DNA of 64,000 bases from Phycisphaeraceae bacterium (GCA_029260655.1 JAJDCU010000053.1:1-64000), one strand, 5' to 3'. Counted from the first letter of the stretch, positions 27,445 through 36,417 are shown. The notes: a model not told the origin generated them from the sequence alone. Translations and numbers: made by a program.

Positions 27445-29110
27445 TGAGCTTCCAATCGTAATCCAGCCAACGAACCTTCGGCACATCCCCCGATGCCATC
27501 GCCTCACGCAACGCGGGGACCTGACCGGCCACGAAATCCAACACGCTGTCGGCCACCGTCTCGAAGTCGCTTCCGTACCAATTATAAAGCGCCGTCAGGT
27601 AGACCGTGTTATCAGCCTGATCGAAACGGAGCCAGCGGTCGTGGGTGTGGGTGTAGTCGGTCTGGTCTTGCAACTGATCTTCAAGCCGGTCGCCGGTGTA
27701 CGCCTCGTTGCGCAGCTTCGGGCAGCTATACGCGGCGCAGACCAGGGCGAAGTGGATCCGCGGCTCGGCGAAGCGCGGGCGGATCAACTCGTGCTCGATC
27801 TGGTTTAGGCTGACCACTCCGCCGGGCAATGCCCAACGCACGGCCTCCCAACGTCTGGCCGAAGAGATGTCCTTGATGCTCTTGACCGGGTAGTGGTCCA
27901 GGATCAACCGGAGGGTGAAGGCGTTGTAGGCGTTGATCAGGAAGGCGAGCTTCTCATCGCGCCCCAACTCGTCGAAGGGGGCATCGGCCAGCGAAACGAT
28001 GTAGGCGTCCAACGCTGCCGGGTCCTCGGCCAACGCTTTGTAATCCACCCAGCCGTCGGGGTCGACGTGCTTACTGAGTAGCGCATCGAAGGGCGCGTGA
28101 TCGAACACCAACTCGTCGTCATCGGTAATCCCCGGCTCGTCTGCCGGGTAGGCCTCGGTCATCACGACGGCGGGCGGCCCGGAGAACGACAGCAACGCGG
28201 CACGGATCCCCTCGGGATTCAGCCGTGCGTATACCCCCCCGGCCAGCACCAACAAACCGATCACCGCGATCGCCGCCAAGGTCCTGGGCCGTCTGAGCCT
28301 GCCGTGTTGAGATTCACTATGCATCGCTTGCTTCTCCTTGCAGGTGTCTGCTTGTTCGCCCTGCTGGGTGTGCTGGCTGACCGCCCGGGTCGCCAGGCGT
28401 GTGATGTATACGGTCACGGCCACGGTCGCCGTCAGCCCCACCCCCATCAGGATCACCTGGCCGGTGTTCCCAGGCGCATCGCCGCCGGCCGCGGCCACTG
28501 CACCGACCCGCCCCAGGTAGCCCAGGTACACAAACAAAAATGTCCCAGGCAGCATCGCGACCCAGCTTGCGAGGATCGCCGGCCAGAAACGGATCGCCGT
28601 GAGGCCGTAGAGATAGTTTTGGATGTTAAACGGGACGACCGGGCTGAGCCTGAGCATGGCGACGATCTTCCACCCGCCCTGGCCAACCGCCTTGTCGATC
28701 GCGTTGAACTTCGGGTGCTGCCTGACGAGCCCGGCGATACGATCGCGCGCCAGGGTCCGCCCGATCACAAACGCCAGCGCCGCGCCAAAGGTCGACCCCA
28801 ACGAGACGACAACCGTGCCCTTGACTAACCCGAAGATCGCCCCGGCCGCCATCGTCAGCGCCGCCCCCGGGACCATCACTACCGTCGCCAGGACATACAT
28901 CAGCACAAAAGCCGCCGGGCCCCACAGCCCCAGCCCCGCGATCCAGGACTCCAGGCTGTTGATGACGTCACTTACCGGCAGAACGCTCATCATCAGCAAC
29001 ACACCTATCACAATCGCCACGATCGAACCCAGGCGGACCCGGCCCAGCCAGTGGTCGGCAGCGCCCGCCGAAGCCGGTCGGTCTTCGGGATGTGCGATCG
29101 CCTGCTGCAT
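27422..29110 (-). CDS. TVP38/TMEM64 membrane domain fused to DUF547 domain
   Basis: A 562-residue fusion. Residues 40-210 form a TVP38/TMEM64 (SNARE-associated/DedA-like) membrane domain with 'GAALTMAAGAIFGLVKGT' and 'RLSPVVPFNIQNYLYGLT'. A charged linker and another membrane segment (about 277-296) lead to a C-terminal DUF547 domain, about 335-545, with 'KLAFLINAYNAFTLRLILDH' and 'FALVCAAYSCPKLRNEAY'. These two domains are usually separate neighbouring genes in arsenosugar-type clusters, beside the same glycosyltransferase. The fused chain supports a joint task at the membrane. It heads the three-gene overlapping operon. Confidence 0.88.
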   Translation of the reverse strand: MQQAIAHPEDRPASAGAADHWLGRVRLGSIVAIVIGVLLMMSVLPVSDVINSLESWIAGLGLWGPAAFVLMYVLATVVMVPGAALTMAAGAIFGLVKGTVVVSLGSTFGAALAFVIGRTLARDRIAGLVRQHPKFNAIDKAVGQGGWKIVAMLRLSPVVPFNIQNYLYGLTAIRFWPAILASWVAMLPGTFLFVYLGYLGRVGAVAAAGGDAPGNTGQVILMGVGLTATVAVTVYITRLATRAVSQHTQQGEQADTCKEKQAMHSESQHGRLRRPRTLAAIAVIGLLVLAGGVYARLNPEGIRAALLSFSGPPAVVMTEAYPADEPGITDDDELVFDHAPFDALLSKHVDPDGWVDYKALAEDPAALDAYIVSLADAPFDELGRDEKLAFLINAYNAFTLRLILDHYPVKSIKDISSARRWEAVRWALPGGVVSLNQIEHELIRPRFAEPRIHFALVCAAYSCPKLRNEAYTGDRLEDQLQDQTDYTHTHDRWLRFDQADNTVYLTALYNWYGSDFETVADSVLDFVAGQVPALREAMASGDVPKVRWLDYDWKLNDVHNAP

Positions 29111-29308
29111 AGTCGTTTAAGTCCCTCGTCGGTTCATCGGCTGGCCCACCCCTATCATCCCCAATCCGCCTCGAATAAGACAACCCGCAGGGGCGGCGCT
29201 TTATTCGATCCGGTCCTCTCCCACCGGGAACGACCTACGCCCCCCCAGCGACTCCCGCGCCGCCCTACAATACCCCCGGACATACTCCCGGACACACCCC
29301 CAAACCCT

Positions 29309-31399
29309 ATGACCGAGCGGACTTTCCAACTCGTCAGCGACTTTCGACCGATGGGCGATCAGCCCCAGGCGATCGACCGCCTGACCGACGGCATCCAAGC
29401 CGGGGCGAAATACCAGACCCTCCTGGGCGCGACCGGCACGGGCAAGACCTTCACGATGGCCAACACCATCGCACGGGTCAACAAGCCGACGCTCATCATC
29501 AGCCACAATAAAACCCTCGCCGCTCAGCTCTACGAAGAAATGAAAGAGCTGTTCCCCGATAACGCGGTCAGCTACTTTGTCAGCTACTACGACTACTACC
29601 AGCCCGAGGCCTACATCCCCCAGCGGGATATCTACATCGAGAAGGATGCCTCGCGCAACGACGACCTGGATCGGCTGCGCCTCGCCGCGACGACGCACCT
29701 GGTCAGCCGGCGGGACGTCATCATCGTCGCCAGCGTCTCGGCCATCTTCGGGCTGGGCTCACCCAACGAATACAAGGCAGCCGTGCTGACGTTGCGCAAG
29801 GGCGAACAGATCGACCGGCAGGACTTCCTGCGCACCCTCGCCGACCTGCAATACACACGCAGCGATTACGAGTTGAAACGCGGAAGCTACCGGGTACGCG
29901 GCGATGTGATCGAGCTGCACCCCGCCGCAGAAGAGTTCGCTTACCGGGTCGAGCTGTTCGGCGACGAGATCGAGGGGCTGCAATTCATCGACCCCTTGAC
30001 CGGCGAGCTACTTGCCGATGAAGATGAGTTGATGGTCTTCCCCGCCGTGCACTACGTCATGCCCGAGGACCGGCTGGAAGCCGCGGTTGAGGGCATCAAG
30101 GAGGAACTCGATAAACAGGCCATGCACCTGCGCAGCCAGGGCAAGCTGCTGGAGGCTCAACGCCTGCTGGCGCGCACCAAGTACGACCTGGAGATGATCC
30201 AGGAGGTCGGTTACTGCTCGGGCGTCGAGAATTACTCGCGATTCTTCGACGGCCGGGCGCCGGGGTCACGACCCTACTGCCTGCTTGACTACTTCCCCAA
30301 AGACGATTGGCTTTTGATCGTCGACGAGAGCCACGTCACCATCCCGCAGATCGGGGCGATGTACCACGGCGACCAAAAGCGTAAGGAAACCCTGGTCAAC
30401 TTCGGCTTCCGCCTGCCGTCGGCGATGGACAACCGGCCATTAAAGTTTGAGGAGATCGAAGAACTCTGGCCCCAGGCCGTGTTCGTCTCGGCGACCCCCG
30501 GCAAGTACGAACTCGAAAAGTGCCAGGGCGAATTCGTCGAGCAGATCATCCGCCCCACCGGGTTGATCGACCCGGTCATCGAAGTCGTCCCCGCGCAGGG
30601 CCAGGTCCCCGACCTGCTTCAGCGTGCCAAAGAGCGCGCCGCCGCCGGGGAACGCACGCTGGTCACCACACTCACCAAGCGCCTCGCCGAGGACCTGGCG
30701 ACGTACCTCTCGGCCGAGGGGCTTAGCTGCCGGTACCTGCATAGCGACATCGAGACACTCGACCGGGTGCAGATCCTCCGTGAGCTGCGCGAGGGCCAGT
30801 TCGATGTGCTGGTCGGCGTGAACCTTTTGCGAGAGGGCCTTGACCTGCCGGAGGTCTCGCTGGTGGCGATCATGGACGCGGACAAGACCGGGTTCCTCCG
30901 CAGCACGACGAGCCTGATCCAGCAGATCGGCCGGGCGGCACGCAACGTCAACGCCCTGGTCATCCTCTACGGCGATCAGGTCAGCCCGGCGATGAAGATG
31001 GCGATCGACGAAACCAACCGACGCCGCGAAATACAGCTCGCCTACAACACCGAGCACAGCATCGAACCCGAGACGGTCAAGAAAGCCATCCGGATGGGTT
31101 TAGAGCTGGAACTGCGAGCCCGCAAGACCGCGCGCGAAGCACTCGCAGGCGAAGCAGAAGACAGCGAGGAAGTCTACAACAAGGCAGAAGTCATCAACGA
31201 ATTTGAAAAGCAGATGCTCGAAGCGGCAAACGCTTTGGAGTTCGAGAAGGCCGCCCATCTGCGTGACAAGATCAAGCAACTCAAAGCCTCACCGGACCTG
31301 GGCCCGGTTGGCACAAAAATCGGCAAGCCCCGCAAACCCAAGCCCGGCACGCCCGGGACGAAGGTCATCAAGAAAAAGAAGAATCGCAAGCCCGTGTGA
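29309..31399 (+). CDS. uvrB: Excinuclease ABC subunit B
   Basis: A 696-residue nucleotide-excision-repair helicase that verifies damage and holds the DNA for UvrC. Walker A 'GATGTGKTF' is near residue 40, the beta-hairpin 'YYDYYQPEAYIP' near 93, helicase motif 'DESHVTIPQ' near 340, 'LVGVNLLREGLDLPEVSLV' near 505, and a C-terminal UVR motif (EKQMLEAANALEFEKAAHLR). The basic tail KVIKKKKNRKPV is longer than usual. The ATG at 29309 gives the standard start; an upstream in-frame extension lies in non-coding-looking sequence. Confidence 0.97.
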   Translation: MTERTFQLVSDFRPMGDQPQAIDRLTDGIQAGAKYQTLLGATGTGKTFTMANTIARVNKPTLIISHNKTLAAQLYEEMKELFPDNAVSYFVSYYDYYQPEAYIPQRDIYIEKDASRNDDLDRLRLAATTHLVSRRDVIIVASVSAIFGLGSPNEYKAAVLTLRKGEQIDRQDFLRTLADLQYTRSDYELKRGSYRVRGDVIELHPAAEEFAYRVELFGDEIEGLQFIDPLTGELLADEDELMVFPAVHYVMPEDRLEAAVEGIKEELDKQAMHLRSQGKLLEAQRLLARTKYDLEMIQEVGYCSGVENYSRFFDGRAPGSRPYCLLDYFPKDDWLLIVDESHVTIPQIGAMYHGDQKRKETLVNFGFRLPSAMDNRPLKFEEIEELWPQAVFVSATPGKYELEKCQGEFVEQIIRPTGLIDPVIEVVPAQGQVPDLLQRAKERAAAGERTLVTTLTKRLAEDLATYLSAEGLSCRYLHSDIETLDRVQILRELREGQFDVLVGVNLLREGLDLPEVSLVAIMDADKTGFLRSTTSLIQQIGRAARNVNALVILYGDQVSPAMKMAIDETNRRREIQLAYNTEHSIEPETVKKAIRMGLELELRARKTAREALAGEAEDSEEVYNKAEVINEFEKQMLEAANALEFEKAAHLRDKIKQLKASPDLGPVGTKIGKPRKPKPGTPGTKVIKKKKNRKPV

Positions 31400-31417
31400 T
31401 ACGTCGGCCGTGCAGGT

Positions 31418-31711
31418 TTATTCCGATGGGGGCGCCGAGGTCTCTTGCAACATAGCCCGGTAGCGTTTAATGGTCGCGATATGGTTTAGCTGAGAATGCG
31501 CGTAGACCGCGATGGCCGCCCAAAACACGGCCGTGCAGAATGAGGCCGTCTCCAAGGCCGGTGTGTCATCCGAGCCCGTGGAGCGCATCACGAACCAACT
31601 GAAGAGAGACACCAAACACAAAAAAATCGCCCCCACAAAGACACCTCGGTGAGACCTGTATCTCGCCAACAACTTGTCTTCTTTTCGCCGTATTCGTTCA
31701 TCACCCATCAC
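31418..31711 (-). CDS. Small two-helix membrane protein (unknown)
   Basis: A 97-residue protein with two hydrophobic segments (about residues 24-44 and 55-72), a basic N-terminus and a short cytoplasmic tail. No family is recognised. Its start overlaps the stop of the upstream gene (ATGA), so both small membrane proteins are made together. It converges on uvrB. Confidence 0.6.
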   Translation of the reverse strand: MMGDERIRRKEDKLLARYRSHRGVFVGAIFLCLVSLFSWFVMRSTGSDDTPALETASFCTAVFWAAIAVYAHSQLNHIATIKRYRAMLQETSAPPSE

Positions 31712-31992
31712 GGCTTTGCTCCTTCGTTTGTAGCCTTACTAACAGGCCCCCGCACCGCGGGGCCGAAGCCTTCGTTCAGGGCGACGAAGATCGCGGTGGC
31801 GATGGCGATGATGCCCAAGCTCGTCAGCGCCCGCCAGGCGATGTCCACCGTCACGTATTCCCAGACCGCCAGCACGCCCAACACCGCGCAGGCGATCACC
31901 GAGCCGGAGATCACCAGGAACGCCAGGCAGCGGATGAATCGCAGATTGATAACGCCTACTCGCATGCGCGAAGGATCGCCTTGCCCGTTCAT
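31708..31992 (-). CDS. Small two-helix membrane protein (unknown)
   Basis: A 94-residue protein with two hydrophobic segments (about 21-47 and 54-73) and a polar tail. ATG 31992 is preferred because GGGAG lies eight bases upstream; a longer reading from 32118 has no such site. It is coupled to the following small membrane protein by a four-base overlap. No family is recognised; the pair may form a hetero-oligomer. Confidence 0.58.
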   Translation of the reverse strand: MNGQGDPSRMRVGVINLRFIRCLAFLVISGSVIACAVLGVLAVWEYVTVDIAWRALTSLGIIAIATAIFVALNEGFGPAVRGPVSKATNEGAKP

Positions 31993-32125
31993 ATCGTTGG
32001 CTCCCAGGTGTCTTTGGATGTCATGGATTTTTTCGACCTGCACCGGATACTCCCGGATGGGGCAAGGCGGATTGGTACGGCCCAACAATATGATCGGTCT
32101 GCCAAATCTATTCGTCAAGCCTGGA

Positions 32126-32310
32126 CCGGATCGCGGAACACTAATAATGGGCGCAAGACAGCACCGCCTTTGTGAGGCGGTGCTATTAGTTAAAATGACT
32201 CAGAGGAATCTTAACTTCAGGAATCATCATGCTTACCGCCGACGCCGAAGCATCGCCAACCCGCCCAGGCCCAACAGCGCCAGGCTCGCGGGTTCGGGGA
32301 CGACGATAAC
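32126..32310 (-). repeat. PEP-CTERM 3' module, copy 1
   Basis: From AAGCCTGGACCGGATCG through a hairpin, the spacer AATGACTCAGAG and the codons of the PEP-CTERM tail, this stretch matches 33383-33565 with scattered changes. The repeat joins the coding tail and the 3' untranslated region. Confidence 0.8.
32160..32184 (-). terminator. Hairpin after PEP-CTERM gene (AGCACCGCC stem)
   Basis: AGCACCGCC and GGCGGTGCT form a perfect nine-pair stem around a seven-base loop, 49 bases past the stop codon of the gene starting at 33000. No T-run follows on the minus strand, so it may protect the 3' end or end transcription with help. Confidence 0.55.
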
Positions 32311-33000
32311 CTGTATCTCGGCCCGGGCCACCTCGCCGACGCCATCCGAAGCGCTGATGTAGAAGTCGTAAATACCGTTCACGCTCGGGTCGAAGCCGGC
32401 AATGAACCAGTGGGGCTTCCACGAATTCTGTGCGACGTTCTTACTGGAGATAAGCGCTGCATACCCGGGCACATCGGCGGCAATGCTGTCGGTCGCTTCG
32501 GTCGTGCTGTTGTCACCGATAGAGTGATCCCACAACACCACCCCAACACCGGGGTTCAGGCCGTTAATCACATCCAGAGTAGAGGAGATGGCGCCCGGAC
32601 CGGGATCGGAATCAAAAGCCATTTCGTAGGTATACGCATCCAGGTTGCCGCCGTTGCCATCGTAGTTGCTGTTGATGGACCACTCGAAAGACCACTCGGC
32701 CGTAGGGAAAGCCTGTGTGGGCGCGACACCGGCCTGGAAGGTGTACGTGCCGTCGCCGTTGCTGTTGAAGATGTTCTGGGGTTGGCCGGTCGCATCGTGA
32801 CGCAGCTTGGCGCGCAAACCCAGTTCGATGCCGTTGGCGCGGTCGGTGGTGAAGCTGCCGTTGGTATTGCCATCACCGAAAATAACATCGGGTGTGACAT
32901 TCTGGTCGAACTGTGTGACTGCTTGGGTCTGTGACGCCAGGGCGAAGACCGTTAGACTCCCAGCCGCCGCGACGACGAACGCCTGTGTGCTCTTAATCAT
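32233..33000 (-). CDS. PEP-CTERM sorted exported protein
   Basis: A 255-residue secreted protein. It has a signal peptide (MIKSTQAFVVAAAGSLTVFA, cleavage after SQTQA) and ends in VVPEPASLALLGLGG followed by a hydrophobic segment and RRRR, the tail cut by an exosortase. The body is rich in Asn, Asp and Gly and has no recognised enzyme domain; 'YDFYISASDGVGEVARAEIQV' looks like a beta-sandwich strand set. ATG 33000 is preferred because GGAGAGA stands before it and because the paralogue at 35407 has the same context. Loss of the exosortase outside this window would leave it membrane-held. Confidence 0.85.
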   Translation of the reverse strand: MIKSTQAFVVAAAGSLTVFALASQTQAVTQFDQNVTPDVIFGDGNTNGSFTTDRANGIELGLRAKLRHDATGQPQNIFNSNGDGTYTFQAGVAPTQAFPTAEWSFEWSINSNYDGNGGNLDAYTYEMAFDSDPGPGAISSTLDVINGLNPGVGVVLWDHSIGDNSTTEATDSIAADVPGYAALISSKNVAQNSWKPHWFIAGFDPSVNGIYDFYISASDGVGEVARAEIQVIVVPEPASLALLGLGGLAMLRRRR

Positions 33001-33083
33001 GTCTCTCCACTCCAATAAGATTGTCAGTCCAGAAACAAGCGCACACTGCCGCATGCTCACAATGATCCACCGCCTGCCACGAA

Positions 33084-33250
33084 CTGATCGCAGCAGACAG
33101 CGCAGACAATCGCCGCCTTTCTCAACAGCGATACTTCAACTTGTCGGGACCTCGCCGGAAAGCAGGTATCCCCTCCGTCTCAGAGCATCCACTGGCCATC
33201 ACTTGGGGGGCCGAAAATGCCCTTTCGGTTTACACTGTAACACATCTCAC
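33084..33250 (-). promoter_or_regulatory. Conserved PEP-CTERM leader, copy A
   Basis: Upstream of the ATG at 33000. Blocks such as GGCGGCGAT, ACAAGTTGAAGTA, GACGGAGGGG and GGGCATTT.CGGCC are shared in order and spacing with 35486-35665. The remaining 33251-33382 interval is AT-rich and may hold the promoter; no gene is seen. Confidence 0.7.
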
Positions 33251-33382
33251 CGCCCAAACAATTTATATTCATACTATTTCCCACTATTTCCCATGTCTCA
33301 TTCCCACCGATGCCAATATATGGCTGGCTCCATTCAGCACAGAAGCTGTGATTCCCACAAGTCTGCGGGGGGGCTTCATCGT

Positions 33383-33565
33383 AAGCCTGGACCGGATCGT
33401 GAATCACTCGCAATGGGCGCAAGACAGCACCGCCCTTACGAGGCGGTGCTGCTCAAATGACTCAGAGAGCTCTTGCTTCAAAGCTCATCGTGTTTACCGA
33501 CGCCGAAGCATCGCCAGCCCACCCAAGCCCAATAGCGCCAGGCTCGCCGGCTCGGGGGCGGCCGC
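33383..33565 (-). repeat. PEP-CTERM 3' module, copy 2
   Basis: Second copy of the unit at 32126-32310: AAGCCTGGACCGGATCG, GGGCGCAAGACAGCACCGCC, hairpin, AATGACTCAGAG and the codons for PEPASLALLGLGG. The loop of the hairpin and part of the spacer differ. Confidence 0.8.
33426..33450 (-). terminator. Hairpin after PEP-CTERM gene, second copy
   Basis: AGCACCGCC/GGCGGTGCT nine-pair stem identical to the one at 32160-32184 but with a different loop (CTTACGA). It lies 44 bases past the stop of the gene starting at 34285. Conservation of the stem with change in the loop supports a real RNA hairpin. Confidence 0.6.
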
Positions 33566-34285
33566 GAAGTCGGATACGACGTAGCCTTCGGCACCCGAGA
33601 CATAATTGCTGAGCGTATCGCCAAAGACCCAGTTAAAGCCGTAGGCGACCTCGGTGCCAAGCACATCCGGCGCACCGGAGCCCACGCCATTTCCCGCCTG
33701 GATGTAGCTCACTGGGGGCGGTGCGATCTCAAGCCCCGCGACATCGGCAAAGGTCAGGGGGTCGGTAGCGCCAAGCAAGGTGTGCAACCAGGACGAGTTG
33801 GTGTTCCAGCCAGGTGTCTCGTAGACCTTGGCCGTCTTGTCCGCTAAGTCGGCATAGCTGAGGTCGTATGTTTTGCTGCCATCCAGGTTCGTCGTGAACA
33901 GCGGCTGGAAAGCGCCGTTCGAGGGTTCGTTAGCGATGACGGCATAGTTGCCGACGCCGTCCGTGACCCAGATGTTGAAGTACGGCGCAACCGCGGGGCC
34001 TGAACCCGCGGTGAAGCGGGTCGTGTCGTCGTGGCGCGTGATGCCAAGTTGTGTGATGTCGGCGACGGTGATTCCGTTGATGTCGTTGGATCCCAGCGCG
34101 GCCTTCATCCCGCCCGCACTGATAACAAACTCGGTTGCGCCCGCCACATAAACGTTGTTCGGCTGAATCGTGGGCGGGTTGCCCCCTGCTTCGCGGATGA
34201 CAAAGGAATCGAAACCCGCCTCCGCGACGCCGGTGACACCCATGGCCAAAGCACACACCACTGCGAGAGTACTATTGCGAATCAT
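33494..34285 (-). CDS. PEP-CTERM sorted exported protein
   Basis: A 263-residue secreted protein. Residues 1-22 are a signal peptide (NSTLAVVCALAMGVTGVAEA). The tail reads PEPASLALLGLGG, hydrophobic residues, then RRR. The body has no recognised enzyme motif; it is rich in Gly, Asn and Thr. GGGAG precedes the ATG. Its 3' module is a copy of that in the neighbouring gene, but its upstream region does not carry the conserved leader of the other two PEP-CTERM genes here. Confidence 0.85.
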   Translation of the reverse strand: MIRNSTLAVVCALAMGVTGVAEAGFDSFVIREAGGNPPTIQPNNVYVAGATEFVISAGGMKAALGSNDINGITVADITQLGITRHDDTTRFTAGSGPAVAPYFNIWVTDGVGNYAVIANEPSNGAFQPLFTTNLDGSKTYDLSYADLADKTAKVYETPGWNTNSSWLHTLLGATDPLTFADVAGLEIAPPPVSYIQAGNGVGSGAPDVLGTEVAYGFNWVFGDTLSNYVSGAEGYVVSDFAAAPEPASLALLGLGGLAMLRRR

Positions 34286-34498
34286 CTCCCAAACCTTTCT
34301 CTGCCGGAATGGGCCGGCATCCCTCCGCCCCCCTCGGGGCTGATATGTCTCCCGGTCCGTTTACATAATCCGGACCCGATACTGAAAAATGGGACTCAAC
34401 GCTGAAGCTGATACCCCCTGTTATGCACGCCCCTCAACACCCATCCCGACCACATCACAGGCCAATGTCCCGTGATGTAGCCGAAGTGGTCGGTCTAT

Positions 34499-35407
34499 TT
34501 ACGGGCGACGCCGCAGCACCACCAACGCGCCCAGTCCAAGCAGCGCCAGGCTCGCGGGCTCGGGGATGACGTCCACCAGTGCGTCTGTAAAGGCGCCCGC
34601 TCCGTTCTGCACGGTGAGAACGGCCGGATCACCGATGGAAGGCATCAAGCCGGTGAAGTCCCCGGGGGCCTGTCGGTCCAAAAGAGAAACATTCAGCAAC
34701 AACTGCCAACTCGAGACCTGTAGCAGTACCGCATCCCAATTCCAGATCATGCGCGCGGTGTATTTGCTCGGCTGGGAGGAAGCGCCGGCCCAATCGATAT
34801 GGCCATCCTTATCGAGTACGAGCAGTTCGCCGGAGTTGCCGTCCCAGGTCCAGGGCTCGGTCTGACCAACCGTGGGCGTGCCGGTCTGGAAGAAGCCGGA
34901 GGTACGCACCTGTACCCTGCCGCCGCCGCTGCTGGAGCTGCTGTTGCCGTTGCCGCTCGCGGGCGCTACGGTGCTGGTGAACCAGGTGGCATCAGCGGTC
35001 CCGAACTTGGCCTGCAGCTTGGGACCACTGGAGGCGGGCAACAGGGAATTAACACCGATCCCACTGAGCGCAGCCCAACCCGCTTCACCGGCGGTGATCG
35101 AGGCAAACTCTCCGCCAACGCCCAACACCGTGTCGCCGACCAACCAATCCAGCGCAGGATCGACCGCGTCTACGATCTCCAGGTTTGATCCGGCCTGGAC
35201 AGTGAAGCCGGAACGGTAGGCATTGAATCCGTAATTGGCGCTGCCCTTCACATGGACACCGTTCTCAAGTGAATGACCTGCCAGCGTCCACCCGGCGTCG
35301 GCGGATGGAACGCCCGTGACCGACGCCGCCTGGGCCGAGGACAACAAGGCAAGGACTGTCAGACTCCCCACGGCCACGACGACAAACTTCCATATGTGAT
35401 GAATCAT
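34499..35407 (-). CDS. PEP-CTERM sorted exported protein
   Basis: A 302-residue secreted protein with signal peptide 'WKFVVVAVGSLTVLALLSSAQA' (residues 6-27) and C-terminal 'IPEPASLALLGLGALVVL' plus RRR. The middle has a Ser/Asn-rich stretch (GNGNSSSSSGGG) and beta-rich sequence of unknown fold. The signal peptide and the TGGAGTGGAGAG ribosome site closely match those of the gene starting at 33000, so the two are paralogues at their ends though different in the middle. A longer in-frame reading to 35683 runs through the conserved leader and is rejected. The 34286-34498 gap upstream of its neighbour shows no gene. Confidence 0.85.
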   Translation of the reverse strand: MIHHIWKFVVVAVGSLTVLALLSSAQAASVTGVPSADAGWTLAGHSLENGVHVKGSANYGFNAYRSGFTVQAGSNLEIVDAVDPALDWLVGDTVLGVGGEFASITAGEAGWAALSGIGVNSLLPASSGPKLQAKFGTADATWFTSTVAPASGNGNSSSSSGGGRVQVRTSGFFQTGTPTVGQTEPWTWDGNSGELLVLDKDGHIDWAGASSQPSKYTARMIWNWDAVLLQVSSWQLLLNVSLLDRQAPGDFTGLMPSIGDPAVLTVQNGAGAFTDALVDVIPEPASLALLGLGALVVLRRRP

Positions 35408-35485
35408 TTCTCTCCACTCCAAAAAAGAGGTACGGGTCCCTGAAACACGCGGTCCTCTGACCGCATACATGCATGTCCAACCGCC

Positions 35486-35665
35486 CGCTGCGATCGAGGC
35501 GCAGCAGACGAATCCACGTATCGCCGCCTTTCTCAACGGCGTTACTTCAACTTGTTGGGACCCCCGCCCAAAAACCTCTGTCCCCTCCGTGTCGGACATC
35601 CACCGGCCAACACTGGGAGGCCGGAAATGCCCATACGATTCGAACCTTATCACGATCAGGCACCG
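35486..35665 (-). promoter_or_regulatory. Conserved PEP-CTERM leader, copy B
   Basis: Copy of the leader at 33084-33250, about 80 bases before the ATG at 35407. Shared blocks include TTGAGAAAGGCGGCGAT, ACAAGTTGAAGTA, ACGGAGGGGA and GGGCATTTCCGGCC. AT-rich sequence at 35680-35770 follows upstream and could carry the promoter. The rest of the 35666-35947 gap has no gene. Confidence 0.7.
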
Positions 35666-35947
35666 CCGGCAATCAATATTCATACCAATTCATACTTTTT
35701 TTCTCGGCTTACCCCCTACCCTTTGGCATATATAAAGCCAGATCAATTCAGCACATAAGAAGATGCCCAAAAAAGGCCAATAAATGCCCTTACCTGACCC
35801 AGCAGCTGTATTTAGGATTGATCGCGGAAATAGAATGTGTGGCGAAGCCGTTGTTTCACAGCTTGCCCTTTGCCGTTAATCCGTCACAATACGCTGGGGG
35901 CTGACCGACGAACCTGTACCCGACACCCCCGTTGAGACCGACCCGCT

Positions 35948-36331
35948 ATGGAAAACCGACGATTCAGTTCAAACCGACCCTTCCGATCCAACCGGCCGAC
36001 CCGAGGCTCCAGCGGCCCCCCACGCGGTCGGGGCCGACGCGGCGGCAAGGAAGAGCCCCCGGTGCTTTTGGGCGAGCCCTCACCGTCGCTGGCCAAGATC
36101 AACACGATGAACATGGCCAAGCTGACGGAGAAGATCACGCAGATCGAGGAGGAGGAAGCCCGTGTTTCCGCCAAGCTCTCACGCCTGGAAGTCCTGGACC
36201 CCCTGCCGGACGAGAAGATCAAGGCGGTGAAGAACCTGTTGGCCCGGCTTGCGGCGCTTAAGGAAGCGGCTGCGACACGCCTGGCCGGCAAGGCCGAGCG
36301 CAAAGCAGCCCGTGAGCAAGGCCGGCTGTAG
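35948..36331 (+). CDS. Small basic protein with coiled coil (unknown)
   Basis: A 127-residue protein. Residues 1-35 are Arg/Asn/Ser-rich and disordered-looking ('RRFSSNRPFRSNRPTRGSS'); residues 50-125 are Ala/Lys/Glu-rich helix with heptad-like spacing ('LTEKITQIEEEEARVSAKLS'). Codon choice (G/C in third positions) supports this strand over the overlapping minus-strand reading. An RNA- or DNA-binding role is only a guess from charge. No Shine-Dalgarno is evident. It is followed by tRNA-Glu on the other strand. Confidence 0.65.
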   Translation: MENRRFSSNRPFRSNRPTRGSSGPPRGRGRRGGKEEPPVLLGEPSPSLAKINTMNMAKLTEKITQIEEEEARVSAKLSRLEVLDPLPDEKIKAVKNLLARLAALKEAAATRLAGKAERKAAREQGRL

Positions 36332-36417
36332 CCCGGTTCATCCTGACGCGTGGCCAATAGTGCCGGCTGATGGGGTTTGTGGCCGGGCCAAAAACCCAGG
36401 CCCGAGAAAAGAAAAAG

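Noticed and set aside
35884-36357. Minus-strand reading of 157 codons opposite the small basic protein
   Set aside because: The plus-strand reading has better codon use and a clear coiled-coil pattern; the minus reading is Arg/Ser/Pro-rich without features.
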